From contig JAPDPX010000006.1 in the NCBI GenBank assembly GCA_034506255.1, positions 1 through 64,000 of the forward strand: a stretch of 64,000 bases of DNA, given 5' to 3'. The stretch comes from a candidate division KSB1 bacterium (GTDB lineage: Bacteria > Zhuqueibacterota > Zhuqueibacteria > Zhuqueibacterales > Zhuqueibacteraceae). The translations under genes were made by a program, and so were the position numbers. Under the pieces are notes generated by a model, which made no database searches, was not told where the DNA came from, and worked only from the letters and a program-made list of their open reading frames with translations. Shown here piece after piece: positions 53,101 to 62,077 of the stretch. Numbering within the stretch: position 1 is the first letter of the stretch; the number at the start of each line of letters is the position of its first letter.

Positions 53101-54342
53101 TTAGTTGGCGAACATTTCCTGAATCAGCCTTTCGGCGTCCTGCTGCATTTTGAGCGCAGCCTGCTCGGGTGTGAGCTGGCCGTTGAGCAGGCTTTGATAT
53201 GCCGGCCGCATGGCATCCCAGATGGCGCGCATCTCCGGTGCAATAGGCATGGGCCGGCCGACACCGAGCTGATCCTGTGAACTGAGCAGCAGGGGATCCT
53301 TCACGAAAATGGAGTCCTGCCGGGCCTCCAGGCGCGCGGGGATGGCGCGCAGCGCGTACGTGTAGCGCAGCACGTTCTCCGGCGCCGTGAGAAAGCGCAA
53401 AAGCTGAATGGCCTTGGCGCGGCGCTCGCCGCGGAGATTGGCATTGAGGCAGTAACCGGTGGCGGAAACCATCGGCGTCGGCCACAGGCCGGTTTCAGAA
53501 ATTTGTGGAATGCGTGCCAGCCCGATGTCGACACCCGCCTCGAGGTAGCCCCCCCAACTCCACGGCCCGTTGATCACCATCGCGGCCCTGCCCTGCTTGA
53601 AGAGTTGATTGGCGAGATCGAGGTCGCATTCATACGGCACGATCCGGCGCTCACGCAGCAGGGTGATGAATTTCGAGGCGCGAATGGTGGCGTCCGTGTT
53701 GAGGGTGGGCCGGCCGTGCTCATCCATCACCCAGCCGCCGTAGCCACCCAGAAAGGGAATGAAAAAGAAAGGCTCGACGAAATTCCACGCCAGCGCATAG
53801 GTGTCATACTTGCCGTCACCGTCGAGATCGCGCGACAGCCGGCTGCCGATCTCCAGCAACTCATCGGTGGTGCGCGGAGGCTGGGACAAAATCTTCTTGT
53901 TGTACACCAGGGTAAGATGGTTGCCGACGCGATCTGCCAGCATGTAAAGCCGGCCCTGGTAACGCACCAGTGCCATGGGATCGAAGTTGGCGAGCTCATC
54001 CGCGCGCAACAGGCTGTCGCAGGGCTGGATCAAACCCATCACGTGCAGGGGGCCGACCATATCGGCCGGGCCATACACCAGATCCGGGCCGCTGCCGCCC
54101 AGGCCGGCGATGATGTAGTTGCTGCGCAATTCTTCGGTTTCATAATAAATCTGTCTGGCCGTCAGGCCGGGATTTTCCCGGCTGAACTTGACCAGCAGGG
54201 AATCCAACACCACCCGGCCGGGCGCGAAATCTTGCGTCCAAATGATCAACTCGTTCGGATCCCGGCGCGAACCGCCGAAAGCCAGGTAGAGCATGCCGGC
54301 AAACAGGCTGGACAACACCAGCGCAAGCAGAAGCTTTCGCAT
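53101..54342 (-). CDS. Sugar ABC transporter substrate-binding protein, MalE type
   Basis: This 413-residue periplasmic protein has an N-terminal signal or anchor (residues 3-22) and the family 1 binding-protein fold: IIWTQDFAPG, LVYNKKIL, LRDLDGDGKYD-like SRDLDGDGKYDTYALAW, AAMVINGPWSWGGY and AIQLLRFLTAPENV. It should bind an oligosaccharide and deliver it to the two permeases downstream. No cysteine follows the hydrophobic start, so it is probably not a lipoprotein. No MalK-type ATPase gene is in the window; a shared ATPase elsewhere is likely. A promoter lies about 50 bases upstream. Confidence 0.9.
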   Translation of the reverse strand: MRKLLLALVLSSLFAGMLYLAFGGSRRDPNELIIWTQDFAPGRVVLDSLLVKFSRENPGLTARQIYYETEELRSNYIIAGLGGSGPDLVYGPADMVGPLHVMGLIQPCDSLLRADELANFDPMALVRYQGRLYMLADRVGNHLTLVYNKKILSQPPRTTDELLEIGSRLSRDLDGDGKYDTYALAWNFVEPFFFIPFLGGYGGWVMDEHGRPTLNTDATIRASKFITLLRERRIVPYECDLDLANQLFKQGRAAMVINGPWSWGGYLEAGVDIGLARIPQISETGLWPTPMVSATGYCLNANLRGERRAKAIQLLRFLTAPENVLRYTYALRAIPARLEARQDSIFVKDPLLLSSQDQLGVGRPMPIAPEMRAIWDAMRPAYQSLLNGQLTPEQAALKMQQDAERLIQEMFAN

Positions 54343-54866
54343 GATGAAGGAGTTTGCTGAATGTGGCTATTCTGCAAAAAAAGTTGCGGCAATATAATAA
54401 GGCGGGTTCTAAACCGCAAGCCGCAACCTTGCCGGAAAGAATGCCGGGCAGGAATGCGGGAAAGGATTGGCCGGGTGCGCAGGGAGTGGAAGGGTTTGCC
54501 TTCGAAAGCACAAAGGTTGCATCTTCTTTTTGCCACCTTTTGCCTGAGAATAAATTCCCAAGCGCAAAGCGGAAAAAGCCTGAAGGCGGCTGCCCGGCAA
54601 TCGGGTGATCAGGTGGCCCTGGCCGACTTGCGCTTTGAGCCTGCGATTTCAATCGCAGGTGGTGAGGGCAACATGCCCCCTGCAAAATTCAGGTTGGGAG
54701 AATGCTCCGGCAACGGCCGGGCCGTTGCCTCAGAATCGCCGTTGTTTCACCCGAAGTCTTCGCAAGTCCGACTCGGCGGGAGGGGAGTCTCTCAGAGAGG
54801 CGCGGGAAGAGGCGCCGCAGGGATTTCTCCCGGCTCAGCGTCGCCTTCACGCAGGCAAGACGCGCC
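54343..54866. other. Intergenic region upstream of the sugar transporter
   Basis: About 520 bases between the barrel-TPR gene and the binding-protein gene, both minus strand. It holds the promoter at 54391-54419, a hairpin GGCAACGGC/GCCGTTGCC at 54709-54729 and a fragment TGCAAAATTCAGGTT (54681-54695) matching the end of the 118-bp repeat. No gene is supported. Confidence 0.5.
54391..54419 (-). promoter_or_regulatory. Putative promoter of the sugar ABC transporter
   Basis: On the minus strand TTGCGG (54414-54419) and TATATT (54391-54396) are spaced by 17 bp, about 50 bases before the ATG. GTTGCGG and CCGCAAC (54383-54389 and 54421-54427) form an inverted repeat around the promoter and could be an operator. 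Confidence 0.55.
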
Positions 54867-56129
54867 TCACATTTTGGCAAGCAGCTCCTGCGCCTGCGGA
54901 GCCAACCGGCTGTTGGGGTGATCGCGCAGCAGGCGTTGCAGCGCCGCACGCGCTTCTTCACGGCGTTGCAACCGCAGCAGGCTGTTGCCGAGAATGAACA
55001 GCGCGTCATCCTGGCGGGCTGATTTCGGAAATTGCATCACCCGCTGGCAGGCGGTGACCGCCGCAGCATAATTCTGCAATTCGTACTGCGCCTTGCCAAG
55101 CCAGTAATGGCAGTTGCTGATCAACACGTGGGCGGGGAAAATCTCAATCAACTCCGTAAACTGCCGCACGGCCACTTCATAGCGCCGGGCGTAGATGTTT
55201 TGCAGGGCCTGCTCATAGGCGCCGGCAAAGCTGGTGGGACGCGCCGCAGTGGCGCTGGCCGGAGGCTTTGCTTTTTCGCCGCCGGCCGCAGGACGAGGCG
55301 GGGAGACTTTGGCGGACGGGACGCCGGCACGTTTGCGCGGCGCAGCGGAAGCGGTTGCAGCAGACCGGTGTTCCGCCGTTGCCGGCGCGCGGCGGGGCGC
55401 CACTTCCACCGGCGCGCGCATGGCCGGCTCGGTGCGACCGGTGCGCCGCTGATCCGTGAAGAGTTCGGGCACCGCCAGTGTGCCGCCTTTGAAAAAGAGG
55501 ACGCCAACTCGAATGCCGAGAAAAGCATCATGGTTGCCGCTCACCACGGCATCCAGGCGGTCACTCGCCTGAAAATGATAAACCAGGCTGGCGTGCCAGA
55601 GCATGTGCGCGTGCGGCTGCCAGCGCGCGCCGGCACCAAGCAAAATATTGCCGGCATGCAACCGTTTGGAACCGGAAACGCGAAAATTGAGATACCCGGC
55701 GCCCGCCAAAAGATAAGGGCGAAAGCGTTGCGAAGGGATCACATCATAGTTGAGCCAGAGCTCGCTGCCCACCATTTGGGTGCGCAGAGCACTGGCCGTT
55801 TGGTAAGTGGGATACTGCAGGGTCAGGCGGAAAGGCAGAGTGGCATAGCCCAGCGACAGGCTCAGGCCGGTGCGCGCGGACACGCGCCGCTCCAACCTCG
55901 CCGACAGGCCGGGGCCATAACCGGCTTGTGTGACACGGCCGGTGGCCACGGTACCGCTGGCAGAGATCAACTGTGCCGCGCGTCGCGGACTGGTCAAGCG
56001 TTGCGCTGCAAAGCTGAAACCGTAAAGCCAGCGACCACCGGTGGGCTGGCTGTGGGCAGCCATCGCACTCACAAGCAGCACGGTGCAACCGAGGGCGGCA
56101 GTCAGGCGAGATTTCCACTTCCTTGTCAT
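54867..56129 (-). CDS. Outer-membrane barrel fused to YbgF-like TPR, paralogue 1
   Basis: This 420-residue protein has a signal peptide (residues 1-28), then an OmpA-like small barrel (about 30-215: GLSLSLGYATLPFRLTL, FRPYLLAGAGYLNFRV, AGNILLGAGARWQPHAHM). An alanine/proline-rich linker follows (about 225-300), and the C-terminal TPR domain is of the YbgF/CpoB type (about 300-420: FAGAYEQALQNIYARRYEVA, SNCHYWLGKAQYELQNYAAA, DDALFILGNSLLRLQRREEA). In known systems the TPR domain works with TolA and PBP1B in the periplasm. The two paralogues upstream have a coiled coil where this one has the linker. A direct link between outer membrane and wall machinery is inferred. Confidence 0.82.
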   Translation of the reverse strand: MTRKWKSRLTAALGCTVLLVSAMAAHSQPTGGRWLYGFSFAAQRLTSPRRAAQLISASGTVATGRVTQAGYGPGLSARLERRVSARTGLSLSLGYATLPFRLTLQYPTYQTASALRTQMVGSELWLNYDVIPSQRFRPYLLAGAGYLNFRVSGSKRLHAGNILLGAGARWQPHAHMLWHASLVYHFQASDRLDAVVSGNHDAFLGIRVGVLFFKGGTLAVPELFTDQRRTGRTEPAMRAPVEVAPRRAPATAEHRSAATASAAPRKRAGVPSAKVSPPRPAAGGEKAKPPASATAARPTSFAGAYEQALQNIYARRYEVAVRQFTELIEIFPAHVLISNCHYWLGKAQYELQNYAAAVTACQRVMQFPKSARQDDALFILGNSLLRLQRREEARAALQRLLRDHPNSRLAPQAQELLAKM

Positions 56130-56537
56130 GGCTCGTTCCTCATCCTGAGGGAGAAAACGACGGCAGAGACCGACGGCCGGTGGGCGCAGCGCTGGCGCCG
56201 CCCGGGCCGAAAATCAAACATCTCAAATCAAGTCGGCTGCTATGACGACGTCGAGTCGATGCCCCTCCACATTTTTGTGATGCTGTGCGACAGCCTGCCA
56301 GAGCAGGCTCTTGTCATCCAGTTCCCAGTGCTGCCTGCGGGAAGAAGCTTTTGCTGTGTGCCCAAACGTGGCCGGCTTGTGCGATATCACGTGGCGGTGC
56401 CCGCCTGGCAAGGCTGAGCGGGGATTTCCCAAACGGCGCATCGCCGGGTCTTTCCGGGGATTTTGAAGCATCAGTCGAATCTTGGCGGAGAAACATTTTC
56501 TCGAAAGGGCAGACTTTCGGAAAAACCTGAAGCAGAC
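56130..56537. other. Gap between barrel-TPR paralogues 1 and 2
   Basis: About 410 bases with no supported gene. A hairpin GAGAAA/TTTCTC with an ATG loop follows the stop of paralogue 2 on the minus strand (56490-56510 area) and resembles the hairpin after the sugar-binding protein gene. It may be a short terminator. Confidence 0.4.
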
Positions 56538-57959
56538 TCACAGTTTCGCCAGCATCTCCTCCGCGGCACCGACAAATTCGCTGCTGGGATACTCCCGGAT
56601 CAATTGATTGAACACCCGGCGGGCTTCCTCCGTGCGGTTGAGCTGCAGATAGCTGCGCCCCAGCATGAGCAGGGCGTTGTCCTTCTTGAGGGAGAGCGAA
56701 GCGCGCAGCACCTGGTTGAATGATTCCACCGCCGCCTGATAACTGCCGAGATTGAAATAGGCCTCCCCGCTCCAATAGTGGCAGTGACTGACCAGCGCGT
56801 GGTTCGGAAAGCGTGCCGCCAGCGTCGCAAAGATGTCGATTGCTTCCTGGTAACGCTTGGCGGTCAGCAGGCTCAGACCCTGCTCATAAGCCAGCGAGAA
56901 ACTCGCACTCGAGCCTTTCAGGGGTGCGGCCGTCGCACGGCTCATTGGCGGAGCGCCGCGGTCAGCCGCGAAATTGCCGTTGGCGCTGGCCAGGCTGCCG
57001 CTTTGCAGCGCCTGCAAACGCGACTGGCGGTCAGCCAGGGTCTCTTGCAGCGAGGAAATCTCCCGCTCTTTCAATTCGATGCCCTGGGTCAATTCATCCG
57101 CCAACGATTTGAGACGAACGTACTCCTCCATGTCCAACTGCTCATCGCCGGCGACACGGCCGGACTCCGCACGGCCGCTGCCTGCACCAAAGGAATCCGT
57201 CTGCGTGTCATCGTCGAAGGCCGGATCCTTCTGGTTTTCGGCATCAAACGGCGACATCCCGCCTTCTTCGCTGAAGAGGTTTTCATCGGGCGTTTGGGCG
57301 CGTGACCGGCCGCCAAACAGGTAGCGCACACCCACCTGGCCTTCCACCACCAGGTAGTTGGCATCACGCCGGGCCGGAGTGAAGACGCTGAGGCCGCTGG
57401 TATCCTGGCGGCCCTTGAGAATGCCGTGCAACCGTCCCAGGCCGGTCAGGGCAAAGCGTTCGCTCAGGTGAAAATCAAAGCCGAGGGCACCACTCACGGA
57501 GGGGCTCAACTTGCTGCGAATGCGCGTGCCATTGGCGAAAGTGCCACCCGTGGACCCGCGCAGATCACGCACGTCCCAAAAGATGAAGCCGGCGCCGCCA
57601 TTGAGAAACGGCGCGAAGCGCTGGTTGCGAAAGGGGTAGTAGTAAACGTTGCCCGTCAGCGCGATGAGATTGGTTTTAAAAGGGAAGGAATTGTCGGAAT
57701 TGAACATGCTGCCGATGCCCGTCCAGGCCCGCACCCATCCGCCCGCGCCCTCCACACCCAGGGTGAGGCGGTCGGTGAGGACATAGCGGGCGGAAAGTCC
57801 CGCCCATTGGTCGACGGTGGAGTAATCGACGATATCGCCCGCCATTTTGATCGGACCGCCGAGAATCCCAATGGAATACCGGCCCGCCGGATACTGCGCC
57901 CAAGCTCCCACGGCGGCGACACCCACCAGCACCAGCGCAGCCTTTAGACTACTTCGCAT
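56538..57959 (-). CDS. Outer-membrane barrel, coiled coil and YbgF-like TPR, paralogue 2
   Basis: This 473-residue protein has a signal peptide (residues 1-21), a barrel domain (about 22-240: GRYSIGILGGPIKMAGDIVD, FAPFLNGGAGFIFWDVR, ALTGLGRLHGIL), an acidic linker and a coiled coil (about 290-340: DMEEYVRLKSLADELTQGIE, EREISSLQETLADRQSRL). The YbgF-type TPR domain (about 360-473) has SFSLAYEQGLSLLTAKRY, CHYWSGEAYFNLGSYQAAVE and DNALLMLGRSYLQLNRTEEA. The ATG at 57957-57959 has GGAGAT upstream and gives a clean signal. The coiled coil plus TPR copies the layout of full CpoB, with a barrel added in front. Confidence 0.82.
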   Translation of the reverse strand: MRSSLKAALVLVGVAAVGAWAQYPAGRYSIGILGGPIKMAGDIVDYSTVDQWAGLSARYVLTDRLTLGVEGAGGWVRAWTGIGSMFNSDNSFPFKTNLIALTGNVYYYPFRNQRFAPFLNGGAGFIFWDVRDLRGSTGGTFANGTRIRSKLSPSVSGALGFDFHLSERFALTGLGRLHGILKGRQDTSGLSVFTPARRDANYLVVEGQVGVRYLFGGRSRAQTPDENLFSEEGGMSPFDAENQKDPAFDDDTQTDSFGAGSGRAESGRVAGDEQLDMEEYVRLKSLADELTQGIELKEREISSLQETLADRQSRLQALQSGSLASANGNFAADRGAPPMSRATAAPLKGSSASFSLAYEQGLSLLTAKRYQEAIDIFATLAARFPNHALVSHCHYWSGEAYFNLGSYQAAVESFNQVLRASLSLKKDNALLMLGRSYLQLNRTEEARRVFNQLIREYPSSEFVGAAEEMLAKL

Positions 57960-58047
57960 ACGATCATCTCCATGTAGCTTGATGATATTATCCCGGTCCC
58001 TGGCACCCCACACAAAACCGATGTCCGCTTACCGCTGGTGGTCATCA

Positions 58048-59382
58048 TCAAATCTTTTCACGCAAGGCTTCTGCTTGAGCGACAAATTCGCTGCGGGGAA
58101 ATTCCTCGATGAGGCGATTGAACGCCTGGCGTGCCTCCTCCCGGCGATCGAGCCTGGTGTAACATTGCCCCAGCATCAGCAGGGCATCATCACGTTTCAA
58201 GGATTTGGGAAATTCCAGAACGCGTTCGAAGTCGGCAATCGCCGCCGGATAGTTCTCGGCGCGGTACTGTGCTTCCCCCCGCCAGTAGTAGCAATTGCTC
58301 GCGAGGCTGTGATTGGGAAACTGGTTGATCAAAAAGGAAAATTGCTCCACCGCCTGCGCATATTGCTTGCGGTGAAAGCTGGCCAACGCCTCTTCATAGG
58401 CGCGGGAGAAACTGGTGGCGCCGGGGCTGGTCGCGGGCGGCGGCACAGCGGCGGGTTTCGGCTTTTTTTTGAGCTCCTTTTCCAGGACGGTGATTTGTTC
58501 GCGTTTGGAGACCAGCGCCGTTTGCAGCGAAGCGATTTCATTCTCCTTGCTGCTGATGGCCTGATTGATTTCCTCGACCAGCGATTTCAGGCGAATGTAT
58601 TCCTCCATGTCTTGTTGCCCGCTGCCGTCAGCCTCCGGCCCGTCCTCCAGCTCGACCAAACGGCTCTCGAGATCCTCTTCGCTTTCCAGCGCTTCCAGCG
58701 GTGACTGCCCGGCTTCGCTTTCATCCAGTTGTTCCAACATCCCGAAGGTTTCGTCGAGCGGGCTGTCCATTTCGGAACGGCCGAGGAATTTGGTGATGCC
58801 GAGACGGGCGCTGACAAAGGTGTCCCGCCCGCCTTTTTGCGTGTCAAGGTTCTGGCTGGTGGTGTAATGAAAGGCGCCGCTGAAATTCAAGGCCACGGTG
58901 GGCGAAACCATGTAACGCAGCCCCGCACCGGCGAGGGCGGCGGCATCGGTAACGCGCTTGGTGGGAAAATTTTGCCCGCGCGGTTTGAAGCCTTCGTAGC
59001 GCAAACCGCCGGCACCCAGCAGGACATAAGGATGGATACTGCCGGTGTTCAGAATCTCATAATCCAGCAACAGATTGGCATAAAGCAGCGAGGACTTGAG
59101 CGTCAGTGTTTGCCGCGCACCCGTTGCGGTGACGCCGGCGAAATTGAAGGGCAGCGTGGCATAACCCACAGTCAGGCCGGCGCCCAAACGGCTGGAGAAG
59201 CGGCTGCCCAGCATGCCTTCCAGACCGAGGCCCAGGCCCGAGCGCCTGTCATAGCTCACCAGTTTTTGTGTGCCCCCGGCAAAGCCGAAGAGCAACCCCT
59301 TCGGCAGACTCTGCGCGCTGGCCGCTCCGAAAAAAGCGCTGCAGGCAAAGGCGGAAATGAGGCTGAAGCACGTTCGTCTCAT
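58048..59382 (-). CDS. Outer-membrane barrel, coiled coil and YbgF-like TPR, paralogue 3
   Basis: This 444-residue protein has a signal peptide (residues 1-23), a barrel (about 25-205: LLFGFAGGTQKLVSYDRRSG, GLTVGYATLPFNFAGV, HPYVLLGAGGLRYEGF), an acidic linker and a coiled coil (about 255-305: DMEEYIRLKSLVEEINQAIS, KENEIASLQTALVSKREQI). The YbgF-type TPR domain (about 320-444) has SFSRAYEEALASFHRKQYAQ, SNCYYWRGEAQYRAENYPAA and DDALLMLGQCYTRLDRREEA. The start has AGGAG upstream. The DMEEY(V/I)RLKSL core is shared with paralogue 2, while the GYATLPF barrel strand is shared with paralogue 1, so the three arose by duplication. Confidence 0.82.
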   Translation of the reverse strand: MRRTCFSLISAFACSAFFGAASAQSLPKGLLFGFAGGTQKLVSYDRRSGLGLGLEGMLGSRFSSRLGAGLTVGYATLPFNFAGVTATGARQTLTLKSSLLYANLLLDYEILNTGSIHPYVLLGAGGLRYEGFKPRGQNFPTKRVTDAAALAGAGLRYMVSPTVALNFSGAFHYTTSQNLDTQKGGRDTFVSARLGITKFLGRSEMDSPLDETFGMLEQLDESEAGQSPLEALESEEDLESRLVELEDGPEADGSGQQDMEEYIRLKSLVEEINQAISSKENEIASLQTALVSKREQITVLEKELKKKPKPAAVPPPATSPGATSFSRAYEEALASFHRKQYAQAVEQFSFLINQFPNHSLASNCYYWRGEAQYRAENYPAAIADFERVLEFPKSLKRDDALLMLGQCYTRLDRREEARQAFNRLIEEFPRSEFVAQAEALREKI

Positions 59383-59427
59383 GACGACTCTCCTGAAGTA
59401 GTTTGCGTCCTTGCAGACAGCCGCGGG

Positions 59428-59997
59428 TCAGGGTTGCGGTTTGGAAACCCTGGTCACTGCATGGTTGGGATCGTGAACGAGGCCCAGAAACGGCTGCAAC
59501 TCAACAGGAATGACTTCCTTGATCGTGATGTTCTGATTTGAGTAAAGATTGTAGGCCTTGACCAGCTCCTCCATTTTGTCGCGCAGCGGCGCGATGGCGT
59601 GATAATCCCGTCCCTGTTCCACCTGCCGCCGCAGCGAGACGATGGTGTCGCCGATTTGCTCGAAATAATAGTTTTGCATCGACTGGCTGATCAAGCCTTC
59701 GACCGAGGCATCGACATCCCTCTCCTTCTCCGCCAGTTTTTTCAGGGTGTTCTTCAAGTGAAAGAGATTGAGTTCTTTGACCAGTTGCCGTTCCAGGCCG
59801 AGGTAGACGAAAAGCGCGGGGTGCTTCTTGTAGTAATCCGTCTTGCGTGCAACAGTTGACAGCAGATACTGCTCGACGAGCGTCCGTTCTTCCAGCGTCA
59901 ATTTGCGATGGCTGGCATAGCGCAGGGCATTGGCCTCGGCATGATATTCCACTCGTATCATCAGATCGGCAAAAGTGAAATAGAAGAGCTCGTTCAT
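59428..59997 (-). CDS. Hypothetical protein between aroB and the barrel-TPR genes
   Basis: This 189-residue protein starts MNELFYFTFADLMIRVEYHA and is mainly helical, without signal or membrane segments. It has a basic/aromatic block RKTDYYKKHPALFVYLG and a C-terminal KEVIPVELQPFLGLVHDPNH. Its ATG at 59995-59997 is 11 bases after the aroB stop and its end is 45 bases before paralogue 3, so it is in the same transcription unit. I do not recognise the family; a cytoplasmic helical regulator or adaptor is only a guess. The in-frame upstream extension overlaps aroB and is not real. Confidence 0.7.
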   Translation of the reverse strand: MNELFYFTFADLMIRVEYHAEANALRYASHRKLTLEERTLVEQYLLSTVARKTDYYKKHPALFVYLGLERQLVKELNLFHLKNTLKKLAEKERDVDASVEGLISQSMQNYYFEQIGDTIVSLRRQVEQGRDYHAIAPLRDKMEELVKAYNLYSNQNITIKEVIPVELQPFLGLVHDPNHAVTRVSKPQP

Positions 59998-60008
59998 GGT
60001 GGTTTCTT

Positions 60009-61130
60009 TCAGGTGGCGGTGGTGGCCACTCCTTCCTGCTTGAAAGTTTCCCAGGCATACCGAACGGCGTCTGGCAAACTGCCGGCCCGCCACTCCGCGG
60101 TCAGCACGGCGGCTCCCAGTCGCTGCAACATGACCATCCGAACGGCGCCGGCGGTGGCCTTCTTGTCCCGCGCCATCAGATGCTCTAATTCGTTCATAGA
60201 AATACCGTCGCACGGCAGTCTTAGCGGAAGGCTGCGCAAAAATTTCTCAAAGCGGGTGAAATCGTCGGCCGAAAGATAACCGGAGGCATGGGAAATGTAA
60301 GCCTCTGCCAGCATGCCCAGCCACACGGCTTCCCCATGGCGCAGGCGCTCAAAGCCGGTGGCGGCTTCCAGCGCATGGCCGATGGTGTGTCCAAAATTTA
60401 ACAAAGCGCGGCTGCCGGCCTCGCGCTCATCGCGGCTGACGATTGCACTTTTGATCTCGCAACTGCGCCGGATCACCTCAACCAACACCGGTTGGTCGAG
60501 CGCCAGGATCGCGGCGAGATGGGCGCGGAGATACTCGAAATAAGCGGCGTCTGCGATCACGGCGTGCTTGACAACCTCCGCCAGCCCGGCCACCACTTCA
60601 CGCGACGGCAGCGTTGTCAGCGTGGCGGGATCGATGAGCACCAGGCGGGGCTGATGAAACGCGCCGATCATGTTTTTGCCCAGGCGGTGATTGACACCCA
60701 CCTTGCCGCCGATGCTGGCATCCACCTGCGCCAGCAAGGTGGTGGGTGCCTGCACCAGGGGAATGCCGCGCATGTAGGTGGCGGCGACAAACCCTGCCAG
60801 ATCACCCACCACCCCGCCGCCGAGCGCAAGCACCACGGTTTGCCGATCACATTTGCGTTCGAGCATCCGGGCGATGATTTGTTCAAACGTTGCCAGCGTT
60901 TTGTGCGCCTCGCCCGCGGGAATGACGATCTTCTCCACCTTCAGCCCGGCCTGACGCAGGCTGGCGAGCACCGTCTCACTGTGGTGAACATCAACCCTGG
61001 CGTCGGTGACGACTACAAAACGCGCGCCAACACCGCTTTGCGCCAGCACTTCACCGCAAGCGGAGAGCAATCCTGCCGCAATCACAATGGGATAGCGGCG
61101 TGTTTCCAATTCAACATGCAGGGTGATCAT
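60009..61130 (-). CDS. aroB: 3-dehydroquinate synthase
   Basis: This 373-residue NAD- and metal-dependent enzyme makes dehydroquinate, the second step of the shikimate pathway that feeds chorismate to TrpE. Motifs are VLALGGGVVGDLAGFVAATY, RGIPLVQAPTTLLAQVDAS, IGGKVGVNHRLGKNMIGAFH, LAEVVKHAVI and LNFGHTIGHALEA with zinc-binding histidines. The length is standard. It is first of the unit aroB, unknown gene, three barrel-TPR genes. No strong promoter or ribosome site could be fixed at its start. Confidence 0.96.
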   Translation of the reverse strand: MITLHVELETRRYPIVIAAGLLSACGEVLAQSGVGARFVVVTDARVDVHHSETVLASLRQAGLKVEKIVIPAGEAHKTLATFEQIIARMLERKCDRQTVVLALGGGVVGDLAGFVAATYMRGIPLVQAPTTLLAQVDASIGGKVGVNHRLGKNMIGAFHQPRLVLIDPATLTTLPSREVVAGLAEVVKHAVIADAAYFEYLRAHLAAILALDQPVLVEVIRRSCEIKSAIVSRDEREAGSRALLNFGHTIGHALEAATGFERLRHGEAVWLGMLAEAYISHASGYLSADDFTRFEKFLRSLPLRLPCDGISMNELEHLMARDKKATAGAVRMVMLQRLGAAVLTAEWRAGSLPDAVRYAWETFKQEGVATTAT

Positions 61131-61175
61131 ATTGAACGGTTTCAGAAAAGGAAGTTAACAGGGAAACAAAGGAGG

Positions 61176-61202
61176 GCAGATTGCGCTTGTCCTTCAATCT
61201 GC
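61176..61202 (-). terminator. Rho-independent terminator-like hairpin after the rhomboid gene
   Basis: GCAGATTG (61176-61183) and CAATCTGC (61195-61202) form an eight-base stem with an 11-base loop. On the minus strand it is followed by CCTCCTTTGTTTCCC. It lies about 65 bases after the rhomboid stop and before aroB. Confidence 0.5.
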
Positions 61203-61266
61203 AATCCGGTCAACGTCACGCGAGGCTGAAGGATGGTCGCAAAAAATTCGGGGGCGGGCCGCCTGC

Positions 61267-61941
61267 TCATTCGCTGCTGGAATGCTCCTCTCCCAGACGG
61301 CGCTCCGCGCGGCGGCGGGAGAGACAAAGCGGCCACACCAGTCCTGCACCCGCAAGAAATCCACCGAGATGAGCATACCAGGCCACGCCGCCGGCACCGG
61401 CGTTGGTGAGGCCATGGACAATCTGCCAGCCGAGCCAGAGCACCATGTAGATCAGCGCGGGCAGGCGCAGCAACACCAGTGGCGCGAAAAACAGGATGGT
61501 GCGGCGGGGATAGAGAACGAGATAGGCACCCATGACCGCGCTGATGGCACCGCTCGCACCGATCATGGCTTTCGTGCAGGCCGGCACCGCGGCAACATGG
61601 ATCATGCCGGCGATCAACCCACCGAGCAGGTAAAAGACAAAATAGCGCAGATGCCCCATGGCCACTTCGATATTGTCCCCGAAGATCGCCAGCGACAGCA
61701 TGTTAAAAGCCACATGCGCGGGGTGAAAAGCGTTTTGCACGAACATGGCGGTGAACACGTTCCACCAATGCTCCCCGTGCCAAATCTGCCGGGGCACAAC
61801 GCCATGGGACAGCATGAAGTGTTCGGCGGCGTTGTCCGGCAGTGCACGCAGATAGAAAAACACCGTCAGGTTCGCAACGATGAGCAGGTAGTTGACGACC
61901 GGCAGGCCGTCATTGGGGTTGTCATCCTTGAGCGGAACCAT
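61267..61941 (-). CDS. Rhomboid-family intramembrane serine protease
   Basis: This 224-residue membrane protein has about six to seven helices and the rhomboid dyad: S130 in MIGASGAISAV and H191 in WYAHLGGF. The supporting HVAFNMLSLAIFG (asparagine of the oxyanion site) and WWNVFTAMFVQ are present. It should cleave membrane proteins within the bilayer. The ATG at 61939-61941 has AGGAG six bases upstream, so a longer frame is rejected. Its neighbours do not reveal a substrate. Confidence 0.92.
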   Translation of the reverse strand: MVPLKDDNPNDGLPVVNYLLIVANLTVFFYLRALPDNAAEHFMLSHGVVPRQIWHGEHWWNVFTAMFVQNAFHPAHVAFNMLSLAIFGDNIEVAMGHLRYFVFYLLGGLIAGMIHVAAVPACTKAMIGASGAISAVMGAYLVLYPRRTILFFAPLVLLRLPALIYMVLWLGWQIVHGLTNAGAGGVAWYAHLGGFLAGAGLVWPLCLSRRRAERRLGEEHSSSE

Positions 61942-62077
61942 GAGTTCTCCTGCATCCCCAAAATGAAACGCCCGGGCTATCGCTGCAATCGCCCTCGCCA
62001 CCCACGCGGCAGGCGGGCGCGCAACAGCGGCGACCGGCCGGTTGCCGCTTCACACCGCCCGTGCGGGCAGTCGCGCG

